Source: Candidatus Avoscillospira stercorigallinarum (GTDB lineage Bacteria; Bacillota; Clostridia; Oscillospirales; Oscillospiraceae). From it: a stretch of 64,000 nt of DNA. The notes under the pieces are model-generated. The model worked only from the letters and a program-made list of their open reading frames with translations, was not told the DNA's origin and ran no database searches. The stretch covers positions 1 to 64,000 of the forward strand of contig DVFN01000094.1 of the NCBI GenBank assembly GCA_018713205.1, in the 5' to 3' direction. Position numbers and translations under genes: made by a program. Of this stretch, positions 17,041 through 26,109 are shown in pieces (within the stretch, counting starts at the first letter, position 1; every line of letters starts with the position of its first letter).

Positions 17041-17874
17041 ATGACCTATTTTTCCGCTATATTCCTGGGCCTGATCCAGGGCATCGCCGAGTTCCTGCCG
17101 ATTTCCAGCTCCGGCCACCTGGCCTTCTTCCAGGAGGTCGTGGCCATTTTCGACACCGGCGACGAGAGCATTTTCTTTGACGTGCTGCTCCACCTGGGTA
17201 CGCTGGCCGCTGTGTTTGTGGCCTACTGGGCCGAGATCAAGGCCCTGGTGCTGGAGTTCTTCACCATGATCGGCGTGCGCAAGCTGCCCAAGGGCCAGAA
17301 GCCCGACCGCCTGAGCCGCCGGATGATCCTCTTTATCATTCTCGGCACGCTGCCCCTGTTCCTGATCCTGCCTGTGAAGGATTATGTGGAGGGCCTCTAT
17401 CAGAATCCCATTTTTATCGGCTGCGCCTTCCTGGGCACCGGCCTGATCCTCTTCCTCTCCGACCGCCTGAGCCGGGGCAGCAAGACGATTAAGAATGCCT
17501 CCCTGGTCGATGTGCTCCTGGTGGGCTGCGGCCAGGCCCTGGCCACGGTCCCTGGTATTTCCCGCTCCGGCACCACCATCTCCGTGGGCCTGGCCCGGGG
17601 CTTCAGCCGGGAGTTCGCCGTGAAGTTATCCTTCCTCCTGTCCATTCCCGCAGTGCTGGGCGCCAACATTCTCTCTCTGATCGACGCCGTGCAGGAGGGC
17701 ATCGACTGGACCCTGATGCCCGTCTATCTGGTGGGCGTGGCCGTGGCCGCCGTTTCCGGCTATCTGGCCATCCGGCTGCTCAAGTACATCTCCCAGAAGG
17801 GAAGCTTCGGCGGCTTCGCCTATTATTGCTGGGGCATCGGCCTCGTGACCTTGATTCTCTCCCTCGTGAAGTAA
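17041..17874 (+). CDS. uppP: Undecaprenyl-diphosphatase (BacA type)
   Basis: 277 residues, about eight membrane helices. It dephosphorylates undecaprenyl pyrophosphate outside the membrane to recycle the lipid carrier of wall synthesis, and gives bacitracin tolerance. Both signature blocks are present: QGIAEFLPISSSGHL near the N-terminus and PGISRSGTT at about 178. The ATG at 17041 follows GGGAGG; the track start at 17008 lacks a site. A TATAAT at about 16995 with a weak -35 suggests its own promoter. ftsK begins 18 bases downstream, so the two are probably cotranscribed. Confidence 0.95.
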   Translation: MTYFSAIFLGLIQGIAEFLPISSSGHLAFFQEVVAIFDTGDESIFFDVLLHLGTLAAVFVAYWAEIKALVLEFFTMIGVRKLPKGQKPDRLSRRMILFIILGTLPLFLILPVKDYVEGLYQNPIFIGCAFLGTGLILFLSDRLSRGSKTIKNASLVDVLLVGCGQALATVPGISRSGTTISVGLARGFSREFAVKLSFLLSIPAVLGANILSLIDAVQEGIDWTLMPVYLVGVAVAAVSGYLAIRLLKYISQKGSFGGFAYYCWGIGLVTLILSLVK

Positions 17875-17892
17875 AAAAGGAGCTTCTTTTCC

Positions 17893-20505
17893 ATGGCTGA
17901 ACGTAAGAAAACCACCGGCGGGGGCCGCTCCACCGGAAAATCCACCGCCCGGGGCCGCGCCGGGGCCAAATCCGCCGTCCGGCCCATCCGCCGGGAGGTC
18001 TGGGCCTTTGTGTGCCTGTTTCTGGCGGCGCTGCTGCTGCTGGGCCTCTTCGGCATCCAGGCCTTTCTGATCTCGCCGCTGGTGGATCTGGTCCGGGGAC
18101 TGATCGGCAGCGGGATCTTTGTGCTGCCCTTTTCCCTGCTGGCGGCCTTTCTGATCCTGCTGTTCCACGACGGGCGGCCGGTGCGGCTCCGGGTGAGCTG
18201 CGCCCTGGGCGTGTCCCTGGGCGTGGGCATCCTGGGACACCTCTTCGCCGCCACGGCGGAGATAGAATGGGGCTTCCCCATGGTGGTGGAACTGTGGAAA
18301 ACCGGGGTGGAGCACACCTCCGGCGGCGTAATCGCGGGCTTTTTGGCCATGCTGCTCCGGGACTGCATCAGTCTGGCGGGGGCTACGGTCCTCACGGTGA
18401 TTCTGATGGTGGTGGCGCTGCTCTTCACCTTCCGGCTGACGATCCCCGGCCTGTTCCGGGCCTACCGGGAGCGGCCCCGGCCGGAGTATGAGCCGCCCCA
18501 GCGGGAGCACGCGGACCCGGCCAAGGTGCTGGTAGACCACGTGGCGTCACGGCAGATCCAGAAGACCGAGCGGCGTCGGAGCGCCATCGCAGACTTTGAT
18601 ATTCCCGTGGACGAGCCGGTTCTGCCGCCTCCGCCCAAGGAGACCGCCAAGAAAAAGAAGAAGGCGGATAAGTTCCTCGAGAGCCTGGAGCGCCTGGAGG
18701 AGCTGGACCAGCCGGTCCAGACCCAGATTCCCGACACGGCCCCAGTGGTGGAGACGCCCCTGGTGGTACCCAAAGCCAAGACGCCGGAGCCGGAACCTGT
18801 TCCCGCGCCGGAGCCGCCCCCGGTTTCGCCCCAGAAGGCCAAGTTCGACGCTGCGGCCGCCGCCCTGCCGGACCTGATGCTCCCCGATGATCCCACCCGC
18901 AAGGCCAAGAAGGACGAGACCCGGTTGGAGGCCGCCAAGATTGCCAGCGAGATTGCCCAGGCCGAGGAACAGCCCGCGGTCTATGCCTTCCCGCCGGTGC
19001 GGCTGCTTCAGGAGGCCAGCGGCGCGGCCGTGGACGGCACCGAGGAGATGCAGCTCAACGCCCAGCGGCTCAGCGATACCCTGGTGAGCTTCGGCATCGA
19101 CGCCCATATCATCAACGTCATCCGGGGCCCCTCGGTCACCCGCTACGAGCTGGAGCTGGACCGGGGCGTGAAGCTCTCCAAGCTCACCAATCTGGCCGAC
19201 GATATTGCCCTGGCCCTGGGCGCCACCGGCGTCCGGATCTCGGCCATTCCCGATAAAATCTCCATCGTGGGCATCGAGGTCCCCAACAAGCTGGTCAGTA
19301 CCGTTCATATCCGGGACGTCATCGACTCGGTGGAGTTCCACAAGAGCAAGTCCCGGATCTCCTTCGCCGTTGGCAAGGACATCGGCGGCAACTGTATCAT
19401 CGGCGACATCGCCAAGCTGCCCCACCTGCTGATTGCCGGTACCACCGGCTCCGGTAAGTCGGTGTGCATGAACAGTCTGATTATCTCTCTGCTGTTCAAG
19501 GCCAAGCCCGAGGAGGTCCGCCTGATTATGGTGGACCCCAAGATGGTGGAGCTGGGCATCTATAACGGCATTCCCCACCTGCTGATTCCCGTGGTCACCG
19601 ACCCGAAGAAGGCCGCGGGCGCATTGCAGTGGGCCGTGACGGAGATGATGAAGCGGTACCGGATGATGGCCGACGCCGGCGTCCGGGATCTGGATTCCTA
19701 TAATAAGACCTGTGCTACGGTGGAGGACCGGCAGACCCTGCCGCAGATCGTGGTGGTCATCGACGAGCTGGCCGACCTGATGCTGGTGGCGGCCAAGGAA
19801 GTGGAAGAGGCCATCTGCCGCGTGGCCCAGATGGGCCGCGCCTCGGGCATCCACCTGGTCATTGCCACCCAGCGTCCCTCGGCGGACGTGATCACCGGCC
19901 TGATGAAGGCCAATATTCCCTCGCGGATCGCTTTCGCCGTGGCCAGCGCCATGGAGTCGCGGATTATTCTCGACACCGCCGGTGCGGAGAAGCTGGTGGG
20001 CAAGGGCGACATGCTCTATGCCCCCCTGGGCCAGGGCAAGCCCCGGCGGGTTCAGGGTTGCTTTATCACCGACGATGAGGTACAATCCGTGGTGGAATTC
20101 ATCAAGGGCAACGCCGCGGCAGACTACGATGACGCCGTCATGCAGGAGATCGACCAGAAGGCCAAGGAGAGCGGCAGCAAGTCCGGCTCCGGCGGCGCTT
20201 CGGCGGCCAGCCTGGACGAGGGCGACAGCGAGGGCGACGAGCTCCTGCCCGCCGCCGTGGACGTGATTTTGGAGACGGGCCAGGCCTCGGTCTCCATGCT
20301 CCAGCGGCGCTTGAAGCTGGGCTACGCCCGGGCCGCCCGGATTGTGGATGAAATGGAGGAGAAGGGCATCGTCGGCCCCTTCGAGGGCTCCAAGCCCCGG
20401 CAGCTGCTGATTACCAAGGAACAGTGGCAGCAGATGCAGGGCCTCGCCCCGGAACCTCCGGCGGAAGAGGAGCCCGTCCCCGAAGACCTGCCCTGGGAGG
20501 AGTAA
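17893..20505 (+). CDS. ftsK: DNA translocase FtsK/SpoIIIE
   Basis: 870 residues. Basic N-terminus, four membrane helices (about 35-185), a Pro/Glu-rich linker (about 190-380), then the motor: alpha domain (YAFPPVRLLQ...), RecA-like beta domain with Walker A GTTGSGKS and Walker B VVVIDELADLM, ATQRPS block, and a C-terminal gamma winged helix (about 790-850, LKLGYARAARIVDEMEEKGI) that reads KOPS/SRS-type polar sequences. It pumps chromosome DNA through the septum or into the forespore. Whether it acts as vegetative FtsK/SftA or as SpoIIIE cannot be told here. AAAAAGGAG precedes the ATG. Confidence 0.95.
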   Translation: MAERKKTTGGGRSTGKSTARGRAGAKSAVRPIRREVWAFVCLFLAALLLLGLFGIQAFLISPLVDLVRGLIGSGIFVLPFSLLAAFLILLFHDGRPVRLRVSCALGVSLGVGILGHLFAATAEIEWGFPMVVELWKTGVEHTSGGVIAGFLAMLLRDCISLAGATVLTVILMVVALLFTFRLTIPGLFRAYRERPRPEYEPPQREHADPAKVLVDHVASRQIQKTERRRSAIADFDIPVDEPVLPPPPKETAKKKKKADKFLESLERLEELDQPVQTQIPDTAPVVETPLVVPKAKTPEPEPVPAPEPPPVSPQKAKFDAAAAALPDLMLPDDPTRKAKKDETRLEAAKIASEIAQAEEQPAVYAFPPVRLLQEASGAAVDGTEEMQLNAQRLSDTLVSFGIDAHIINVIRGPSVTRYELELDRGVKLSKLTNLADDIALALGATGVRISAIPDKISIVGIEVPNKLVSTVHIRDVIDSVEFHKSKSRISFAVGKDIGGNCIIGDIAKLPHLLIAGTTGSGKSVCMNSLIISLLFKAKPEEVRLIMVDPKMVELGIYNGIPHLLIPVVTDPKKAAGALQWAVTEMMKRYRMMADAGVRDLDSYNKTCATVEDRQTLPQIVVVIDELADLMLVAAKEVEEAICRVAQMGRASGIHLVIATQRPSADVITGLMKANIPSRIAFAVASAMESRIILDTAGAEKLVGKGDMLYAPLGQGKPRRVQGCFITDDEVQSVVEFIKGNAAADYDDAVMQEIDQKAKESGSKSGSGGASAASLDEGDSEGDELLPAAVDVILETGQASVSMLQRRLKLGYARAARIVDEMEEKGIVGPFEGSKPRQLLITKEQWQQMQGLAPEPPAEEEPVPEDLPWEE

Positions 20506-20540
20506 GATCCCCCGGAGGATACCGTCTACGGCCTCGCTTT

Positions 20541-20566
20541 GTAGGGACCGATGCCCACATCGGCTC
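20541..20566. repeat. GTAGGG hairpin repeat adjoining MITE-like element
   Basis: GTAGGGACCGATGCCCACATCGGCTC, the CCGATG/CATCGG hairpin type with one stem mismatch (GGGAC/GGCTC). It directly abuts the MITE-like element. Confidence 0.65.
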
Positions 20567-20567
20567 A

Positions 20568-20704
20568 AAGCCTCCCCTTGGTGCCCAAGGGGAGGTGGCA
20601 CGGCGAAGCCGTGACGGAGGGGATCAGAGCTGCCACTGAACGGAGGCTTACAATCCCTCAGTCTCGCTTCGCGAGCCAGCTCCCTTTGCACAAGGGAGCC
20701 TGCC
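20568..20704. repeat. MITE-like element, copy 2 (about 137 bp)
   Basis: Starts AAGCCTCCCCTTGGTGCCCAAGGGGAGG, then TGGCACGGCGAAGCCGTGACGGAGG, and ends CCTCAGTCTCGCTTCGCGAGCCAGCTCCCTTTGCACAAGGGAGCCTG. Same ends and inner hairpins as copy 1, but the right inner stem is CTCGC/GCGAG rather than CAGCC/GGCTG, with pairing preserved. The middle part differs and is shorter. Confidence 0.75.
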
Positions 20705-20765
20705 CTCTCAAGCGCCGGGGCTGATAGCGTTCGGCGTGGGTGCGTCCGACACGGCGGTGCGACAC

Positions 20766-20790
20766 GGGCGGATATGAAATCCGCCCCTAC
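20766..20790 (-). repeat. GTAGGG hairpin repeat, inverted
   Basis: GGGCGGATATGAAATCCGCCCCTAC, a complete inverted copy between the MITE-like element and the ECF S-component leader. Confidence 0.75.
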
Positions 20791-20823
20791 AGACACGCCT
20801 TCGGGTTTTACGTGGCCGCGGTT

Positions 20824-20887
20824 CGATGGCTCTGACCGCCGGATGTTCCAACCGTATTTCCATCGTCTGTAAAGGCCTCGGCCTTTG
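20824..20887 (+). other. Possible structured leader before ECF S-component gene
   Basis: Two local stems, CGATGG (20824-20829) with CCATCG (20860-20865), and AAAGGCC with GGCCTTT (20871-20886), lie 60-120 bases upstream of the start codon. Vitamin ECF genes are often under riboswitches, but I cannot match this to a known class. Low support. Confidence 0.25.
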
Positions 20888-20943
20888 CAAATAAAACATG
20901 CGCTGCATCCGGAAGGCCGGAGCAGCAGCAGGAGGTTATTCCA

Positions 20944-21567
20944 ATGCGAGAAAACGAAACCAATTCCCTGAGAAAGACCAAAACCCTGGTGGGCATGGCC
21001 ATCTTCACCGCCATTGTGGTGGTGCTGCAGCTGATGGCCGGCGTCATCAAGATCGGCACCTTCTCCCCGTCGCTGGTGCTGATTCCCATCGTCATCGGAA
21101 CGGCGGTCTACGGCATTAAGGCCGGCGCTTGGCTGGGCTTTGTCTTCGGCGTCGTGGTGCTCATCGCCTGCATCACCGGCGCAGACCAGGGCGGCTACCT
21201 GATGTGGGGCGTCAACCCCGTGGTGACCGCGCTGATCTGCCTGGGCAAGGGTGTGGCCTGCGGCGCGCTGGCCGGTCTGGTTTACCAGGTCCTGCATCAC
21301 AGAAGCCAGATCCTCGCCACCATTGTGGCTGCCGTGGTCTGCCCCCTGGTCAATACGGGAATTTTCCTTCTGGGCGCCGTGGCTGTGTTCAAGCCCCTGC
21401 TGCTCTCCTGGGCCGCCGCCTGGGGCGAGCAGACCGGCAGAACCGGCGTCACCCTGGTGACGTACATCTTTGTGGGTATGGTGGGCCTCAACTTCCTTCT
21501 GGAGCTGCTGATTAACGTGGTCCTGAGCCCCGTGGTGGTCCGCATCCTCAAGGCCAGAGTTCTCTGA
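20944..21567 (+). CDS. ECF transporter S component, substrate unknown
   Basis: 207 residues with six predicted membrane helices. This is the substrate-binding membrane subunit of an energy-coupling factor importer, which docks to a shared EcfA-A'-T module encoded elsewhere. The helix 2-3 pattern (IGTFSPSLVLIPIVIGTAVYG) is typical of ECF S components of the small-vitamin class. No substrate signature I recognise is present. AGGAGG lies upstream of the ATG. Monocistronic, with repeats on both sides. Confidence 0.75.
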   Translation: MRENETNSLRKTKTLVGMAIFTAIVVVLQLMAGVIKIGTFSPSLVLIPIVIGTAVYGIKAGAWLGFVFGVVVLIACITGADQGGYLMWGVNPVVTALICLGKGVACGALAGLVYQVLHHRSQILATIVAAVVCPLVNTGIFLLGAVAVFKPLLLSWAAAWGEQTGRTGVTLVTYIFVGMVGLNFLLELLINVVLSPVVVRILKARVL

Positions 21568-21622
21568 TCGTGTAAAAGGCTGTCTCAACATAGAGGCAGC
21601 CCGGAACGATGCACAAAACTTG

Positions 21623-21840
21623 GTAGGGGCGGCCTGTATGGCCGCCCGCAACCGGGTCCCGCTTCCCGCCGGGGTACGATGGTTCCGCCCGTAACCGGGT
21701 CACCTGTAGGGGCGCATTGTATATGCGCCCTGACCGCACCGCCGGAACCTGAGGGCCTGCGGAAATCGCAGCCATGCTCGGGCGGCCATACAGGCCGCCC
21801 CTACGGTCCTCTTCATAGGGGCCGATGCCCACATCGGCCC
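21623..21840. repeat. Cluster of four GTAGGG hairpins including a 99-bp pair
   Basis: Copies: 21623-21647 (stem GGCC), 21706-21730 (stem GCAT), 21780-21804 inverted (stem GGCC) and 21815-21840 (stem CCGATG). The second and third form a 99-bp head-to-head unit. All stems pair perfectly. No gene lies between the ECF gene and the potD terminator. Confidence 0.8.
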
Positions 21841-21853
21841 GCCCGCAGGCGGC

Positions 21854-21893
21854 AAAAAACGCACAACTCCCGAGACGGAGTTGTGCGTTTTGC
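21854..21893. terminator. Bidirectional terminator of potABCD
   Basis: AAAACGCACAACTCC (21856-21870) pairs perfectly with GGAGTTGTGCGTTTT (21877-21891) around a 6-base loop, with A/T tracts on both sides. It sits nine bases after the potD stop. Confidence 0.9.
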
Positions 21894-21899
21894 TGTTGT

Positions 21900-23090
21900 T
21901 CAGGCCTGGTTCATCCGGCGGGAGATGCCCCGCTGGGCCAGGCGCCGGCGACGGCGGAGCTTCAGGCCCAGGGTCAGGGCCGCGGCGGCGGCCACCAGCA
22001 CGGCGGCGGCGATCAGATAGGCGGTGACGTCGCTGCCGGCGGTCTTCACCTGGAGCCAGAGGCTGTCCATCAGCTGGCTGGTCTCGGTGGGAAGCGCGCT
22101 GAAGCTCTCACCCCGGGCCAGGGTTTCGTCGCTGGGGTAGGCGATGGGGTCCTGGGCCAGCTCCGGGTCCATATAGTCCTTGGCTGCCGACAGGGGAGAG
22201 GAGTAGCCCAGATATTCCAGGTTCTGGCCGCAGATCTCCGGCGAGCAGAGGAAGTTGATAAAGGCCTCCGCCCCTTCTTTGTTGGCCGCGCCCTTGGGAA
22301 TACACATGGCGTCGATAAAGATGTTGAAGCCCTCCTCGGGGAAATTGAAGGCCAGGGCCGGGTTCTCCTCCACCATATAGAGGTAATCTCCGGCGTAGTA
22401 GGGGGCGATCCAGGCCTCCTCCCGCTCCATTCTTGCGTAGATCTGGTCCATGACGTGGCCCTGGAGGATGGGCTTCTGCTCCACTAATTTTTGGGCGCAC
22501 TGGCGGAGCGTGGCTTCGTCGGTGGTGTTGAGGCTGTAGCCCAGCAGGGCCTCGGCAATGGCGAAGGCGTCCCGGTTGTTGTCGAACATCAGGATTTTTC
22601 CGGCGTACTTACTGTTCCACAACAGGTCCCAGCTGCCCACGTCGGCCTCGTCTACGTACTTGGTGTTGTAAATGATGCCCACGGTGCCCCAGGTGTAGGG
22701 GACCGAGTAGCGATTCTCCGGGTCATAGGCCGTGTTGCGGAAGGCCTCGTCCACATACTGGTAGTTGGGAATGTTGTCAAAGTTCAGCTCCAGCAGCATG
22801 TCCTCCTCGATGAGCCGCCCGATCATATAGTCCGAGGGGATAATCACATCGTAGGTGGAGCCGCCGGTCTTGAGCTTGGTGTAGAGGCTCTCGTTGCTGT
22901 CGTAGGTCAGATAGTTGACATGGATGCCGGTGGCCTCCTCAAAGGCGGCGATGACGTCCAGATAGCCGTCGGACCCGTCGGAGATATACTGGCCCCAGTT
23001 GTAGACTGTGATCTCATTAGAGGCCGCCCGGGCCGGAATCACCGGCAGCAGCAGCGCCAAGGCCAGCAAAATCGTACAGAGTCGCTTCAA
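21900..23090 (-). CDS. potD: Spermidine/putrescine-binding protein, C-terminally anchored
   Basis: 396 residues. Signal peptide (1-22), then a polyamine-binding fold: ITVYNWGQYISDG at the mature start, YDVIIPSDYMIGRLIEE, PYTWGTVGIIYN, WIAPYYAGDYLYM and FIDAMCIPKGA. The signal peptide ends PARAAS with no lipobox Cys, and a hydrophobic helix near the C-terminus (about 350-375) is followed by RRRRR. The protein is therefore predicted to be held by a C-terminal anchor rather than as a lipoprotein, an uncommon design. Last gene of the potABCD operon; it overlaps potC by four bases. Confidence 0.9.
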   Translation of the reverse strand: MKRLCTILLALALLLPVIPARAASNEITVYNWGQYISDGSDGYLDVIAAFEEATGIHVNYLTYDSNESLYTKLKTGGSTYDVIIPSDYMIGRLIEEDMLLELNFDNIPNYQYVDEAFRNTAYDPENRYSVPYTWGTVGIIYNTKYVDEADVGSWDLLWNSKYAGKILMFDNNRDAFAIAEALLGYSLNTTDEATLRQCAQKLVEQKPILQGHVMDQIYARMEREEAWIAPYYAGDYLYMVEENPALAFNFPEEGFNIFIDAMCIPKGAANKEGAEAFINFLCSPEICGQNLEYLGYSSPLSAAKDYMDPELAQDPIAYPSDETLARGESFSALPTETSQLMDSLWLQVKTAGSDVTAYLIAAAVLVAAAAALTLGLKLRRRRRLAQRGISRRMNQA

Positions 23091-23902
23091 ATCCGCACAC
23101 CCCGCTTTCTGGTTTTCCGCCGGGCGTCCTGGGCCTGGAGCAGGTTCATGGCCACCATGACCACCAGAATCACCAGGAACATCAGGGTAAAGAGGGCGTA
23201 GATCTTGGGCTGAATGGGTTTTTTGGTATAGTTGTAGATTTCCACCGGCAGGGTGATAAAGCTGGAGCCGGTGACGAAGTAGCTGATGACGAAGTCGTCC
23301 AGGCTCATGGTGAAGGCCATCATCAGGCCGGAGATGACGCCGGGGAGGATCTCGTGGAGAATCACCCGGAAGAAGGCCTGGACCGGGGTGCAGCCCAGAT
23401 CCAGCGCGGCCTCCTGGAGATCCGGGTCCATCTGGCTGAGCTTGGGCAGCACCGAGAGAATCACATAGGGCAGATTGAAGGTGATGTGGGCGAAGAGCAG
23501 CGTCCAGAAGCCCAGAATGGAGTTGATTTTCAGCAGCGTTCCGGCGAAGGCGAAGAGCAGGGCCAGGGAGACGCCGGTGACGATATCGGGGTTGGTCATG
23601 GGGATGTTGGTCAGGGTCATCACGGCGCTGCGGAGCCGTCCCCGGGCCCCGTGGAGACCCACGGCGGCCATGGTGCCGAGAATGGTGGCCAGAACGCTGG
23701 AGAGGACCGCGATGATCAAGGAGTTCAGGAGCAGCCGCAGCAGGTCGGCGTCCCGGAACAGGGCCGTGTACTGCGAGAGGGTGAAGCCCTTGAAGACGGC
23801 GATATCGCTGCCGGTGTTGAAGGACGCCACGGCCAGCACCACCATGGGGATATAGAGGAAGACGAAGACCAGCACGGTGAAGACGCGGTTAAAGGTTTTC
23901 AC
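23087..23902 (-). CDS. potC: Spermidine/putrescine ABC transporter permease PotC
   Basis: 271 residues with six membrane helices and the binding-protein-dependent permease loop (EAALDLGCTPVQAFFRVILHEILPG) that contacts the ATPase. I place the start at GTG 23902, which overlaps the potB stop (GTGA) and gives [13 protein letters not shown], a typical PotC N-terminus; the track's extra 18 residues come from the potB frame region. Third gene of potABCD. Confidence 0.9.
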   Translation of the reverse strand: MKTFNRVFTVLVFVFLYIPMVVLAVASFNTGSDIAVFKGFTLSQYTALFRDADLLRLLLNSLIIAVLSSVLATILGTMAAVGLHGARGRLRSAVMTLTNIPMTNPDIVTGVSLALLFAFAGTLLKINSILGFWTLLFAHITFNLPYVILSVLPKLSQMDPDLQEAALDLGCTPVQAFFRVILHEILPGVISGLMMAFTMSLDDFVISYFVTGSSFITLPVEIYNYTKKPIQPKIYALFTLMFLVILVVMVAMNLLQAQDARRKTRKRGVRI

Positions 23903-24711
23903 AGGGTCATCACTCCTTCCTCCTGGTCGGTAAAGCGGTTCATAAAGCCGATGCACAGGAAAATCAAGATCATCATGACCAGGCTCAGGGCTGCGCCCAG
24001 ATTGGGATTGTAGGCGGTTTTGAACTGACTCTCAATGACGTCGCCGATCATGGTGGTGCCGGTGCTGCCCAGCTTCTGGGAGATATAGAAGGTGGACACC
24101 GCCGGGACGAAGACCATGGTCAGGCCCGAGATGATGCCCGGCACCGACAGGGGCAGCGTCACCTGGGCGAAGACCTGGCGGCCGTTGCAGCCCAGATCCT
24201 GGGCGGCCTCGATGAGCCGGGGGTCGATTTTCATGATGACGGTGTAGAGGGGCAGGATCATATAGGGCAGATAGTTGTAGACCATGCCCAGGATCACCGC
24301 GCCGTTGGTGCGGATCAGGGGCAGGGGGCCGATGCCCAGGGAGCCCAGCAGCTGGTTGAGGATGCCGGTGTCCTCCAGCATGGCCACCCAGGCCAGGGTC
24401 CGCAGGAGGAAGCTCATGCACATGGGCAGCATCAAAAGCATAGAGAGGAGCCGCTGGCGGCTGGGCCGGGCCTGGGCGATGGTGTAGGCCACGGGATAGC
24501 CCACCACCAGGCAGATGGCCGAGGAGGCCAGAGAGAGGAAGATGGACCGGAGGAAGATGGGCAGATACGTCCCCAGATGGGAGAGGTTGGCCAGAGTAAA
24601 GGCCCCGGTGAGGGAGTCGGTGAAGGCGTAGTAGACCACAACGCCCAGGGGGATCAGGGTGAACAGCGTCATCCAGGCCACATAGGGCCACAGCAGGCCG
24701 TTACGCTTCAT
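23899..24711 (-). CDS. potB: Spermidine/putrescine ABC transporter permease PotB
   Basis: 270 residues with six helices. The ATPase-coupling loop is [25 protein letters not shown]. The start ATG lies inside the 3' end of potA (11-base overlap), so translation is coupled. It pairs with PotC to form the membrane channel. Confidence 0.92.
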   Translation of the reverse strand: MKRNGLLWPYVAWMTLFTLIPLGVVVYYAFTDSLTGAFTLANLSHLGTYLPIFLRSIFLSLASSAICLVVGYPVAYTIAQARPSRQRLLSMLLMLPMCMSFLLRTLAWVAMLEDTGILNQLLGSLGIGPLPLIRTNGAVILGMVYNYLPYMILPLYTVIMKIDPRLIEAAQDLGCNGRQVFAQVTLPLSVPGIISGLTMVFVPAVSTFYISQKLGSTGTTMIGDVIESQFKTAYNPNLGAALSLVMMILIFLCIGFMNRFTDQEEGVMTL

Positions 24712-25828
24712 CGCTGTCGTCCTCCCCGACCTCGTCGATCTCGTCGTATTCGGCGCTGTAGGAGCTGTAGTCGCCGAAGAGGCCGGAGTACTCGCTCTTT
24801 TTCATCACGTGGATATCCTCGGGGTTCAGCCGGATGCCGACCCGCTGGCCCACGCTCTGGTAGTCGGTGGTCTGGATCAGCCATTTGAAGCCCTTGAAGT
24901 CCACGATGATGTCGTACTGCATGCCCTTGAAGGTAATGCCGGTGACGGTGCCGGTCAGGTCGGCCTCGGCCGGGGGCACAAAGTCGATGTCCTCCGGGCG
25001 GATGACCACGTCCACCGGCTCCCGGGGGCTGAAGCCCTTGTCCAGGCAGCGGAACTTCCGGCCGAAGAATTCCACCACATAGTCCTCCAGCATGACGCCG
25101 TCGAGGATATTGCTCTCGCCGATAAAGTCGGCCACGAAGGCGTTTTTCGGCTCGTTGTAGATGTCCTCCGGGCGGCCGATCTGCTGGATGCGGCCCTTGT
25201 CCATGACCACGATGGTGTCGGACATGGAGAGGGCCTCCTCCTGGTCGTGGGTGACATAGATAAAGGTAATGCCCATGGCCTGCTGGATGCGCTTGAGTTC
25301 GTTCTGCATATCCTTCCGCAGCCGCAGATCCAGGGCGCCCAGAGGCTCGTCCAGCAGCAGGACCTTGGGCTGGTTGACCAGGGCCCGGGCGATGGCCACC
25401 CGCTGCTGCTGGCCGCCGGAGAGCTGGGTGACCTTGCGGTTTTCAAAGCCCCGGAGGCTGACGATGTCCAGCATCTCCTGGACCCGCCGGTCGATCTCCA
25501 TGGGGTCCAGCTTGGCGATGCGCAGGCCGAAGGCGATGTTGTCGTAGACGTCCAGATGGGGGAAGAGGGCGTAGCGCTGGAAGACGGTGTTGATCTTCCG
25601 GCGGTAGGGCGGCAGATCGTTGATCTTCTGACCGTCAAACAGCACCTCGCCCGCCGTAGGCGTCAGAAATCCGCCGATGATCCGCAGGGTCGTGGTCTTG
25701 CCGCAGCCCGAGGGCCCCAGCAGCGTCAGAAATTCATGGTCGTTGATGTAGAGATTGATGCCGTCCAGCACCGTCTCCCCGTCAAATTCCATGGTCAGAT
25801 TCGTCAGACGAATCAGCTCTTTTCCCAT
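24701..25828 (-). CDS. potA: Spermidine/putrescine ABC transporter ATP-binding protein
   Basis: 375 residues. NBD at 1-240 with Walker [11 protein letters not shown]-loop [11 protein letters not shown], signature LSGGQQQR, Walker [13 protein letters not shown] and H-loop [11 protein letters not shown]-terminal TOBE regulatory domain (about 260-345; [13 protein letters not shown]) is followed by an acidic tail. First gene of the operon. The tail after residue 350 ([22 protein letters not shown], partly quoted) is longer than usual. Confidence 0.95.
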   Translation of the reverse strand: MGKELIRLTNLTMEFDGETVLDGINLYINDHEFLTLLGPSGCGKTTTLRIIGGFLTPTAGEVLFDGQKINDLPPYRRKINTVFQRYALFPHLDVYDNIAFGLRIAKLDPMEIDRRVQEMLDIVSLRGFENRKVTQLSGGQQQRVAIARALVNQPKVLLLDEPLGALDLRLRKDMQNELKRIQQAMGITFIYVTHDQEEALSMSDTIVVMDKGRIQQIGRPEDIYNEPKNAFVADFIGESNILDGVMLEDYVVEFFGRKFRCLDKGFSPREPVDVVIRPEDIDFVPPAEADLTGTVTGITFKGMQYDIIVDFKGFKWLIQTTDYQSVGQRVGIRLNPEDIHVMKKSEYSGLFGDYSSYSAEYDEIDEVGEDDSDEA

Positions 25829-25902
25829 GTAAATCCCTCTTTTCTCCCGTTTATTTCTCTAAAACACAGTCTGCGTGCAGCGAACCGGGGCGCGTCTCCA
25901 CC

Positions 25903-26079
25903 GTAGGGGCGCGCATCGCGCGTCCGCTTACGCTGTGCTGCCAGAGCGCCTCCGTCGAACGTACCCGCCTCGACCCCGTTGTAGGGGCGGATTGTATATC
26001 CGCCCGGATACGGTGCCGGTTTGCTGGGGCCTGATACAAACCGCAGCTGCCCTCGGGCGCATATACAATGCGCCCCTAC
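25903..26079. repeat. GTAGGG hairpins: single copy plus 99-bp pair
   Basis: GTAGGGGCGCGCATCGCGCGTCC at 25903-25925, then GTAGGGGCGGATTGTATATCCGCCC (25981-26005) facing GGGCGCATATACAATGCGCCCCTAC (26055-26079), again exactly 99 bp. The two ends of the pair carry different stem types. No gene in this 280-bp gap. Confidence 0.8.
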
Positions 26080-26109
26080 GGCGGCGACGGAGTGCGGCGC
26101 GGGCCCGTG

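Noticed and set aside
20824-20887. Riboswitch upstream of the ECF S-component
   Set aside because: Two small stems only; no match to conserved cores of TPP, FMN, cobalamin, THF or preQ1 classes that I can recognise. Kept only as a low-confidence feature.
18547-21651. 1034-codon minus-strand ORF opposite ftsK and the ECF gene
   Set aside because: Antisense shadow of high-GC coding DNA: low-complexity His/Gly/Asp-rich translation, no motifs, and the plus strand carries recognisable proteins over the same bases.
21548-21832. Short ORFs built from peptides like VGAHCICAL, RPLRRGR and MWASAPTKG
   Set aside because: These peptides recur wherever the GTAGGG hairpins are read in frame; they are repeat translations, not genes.
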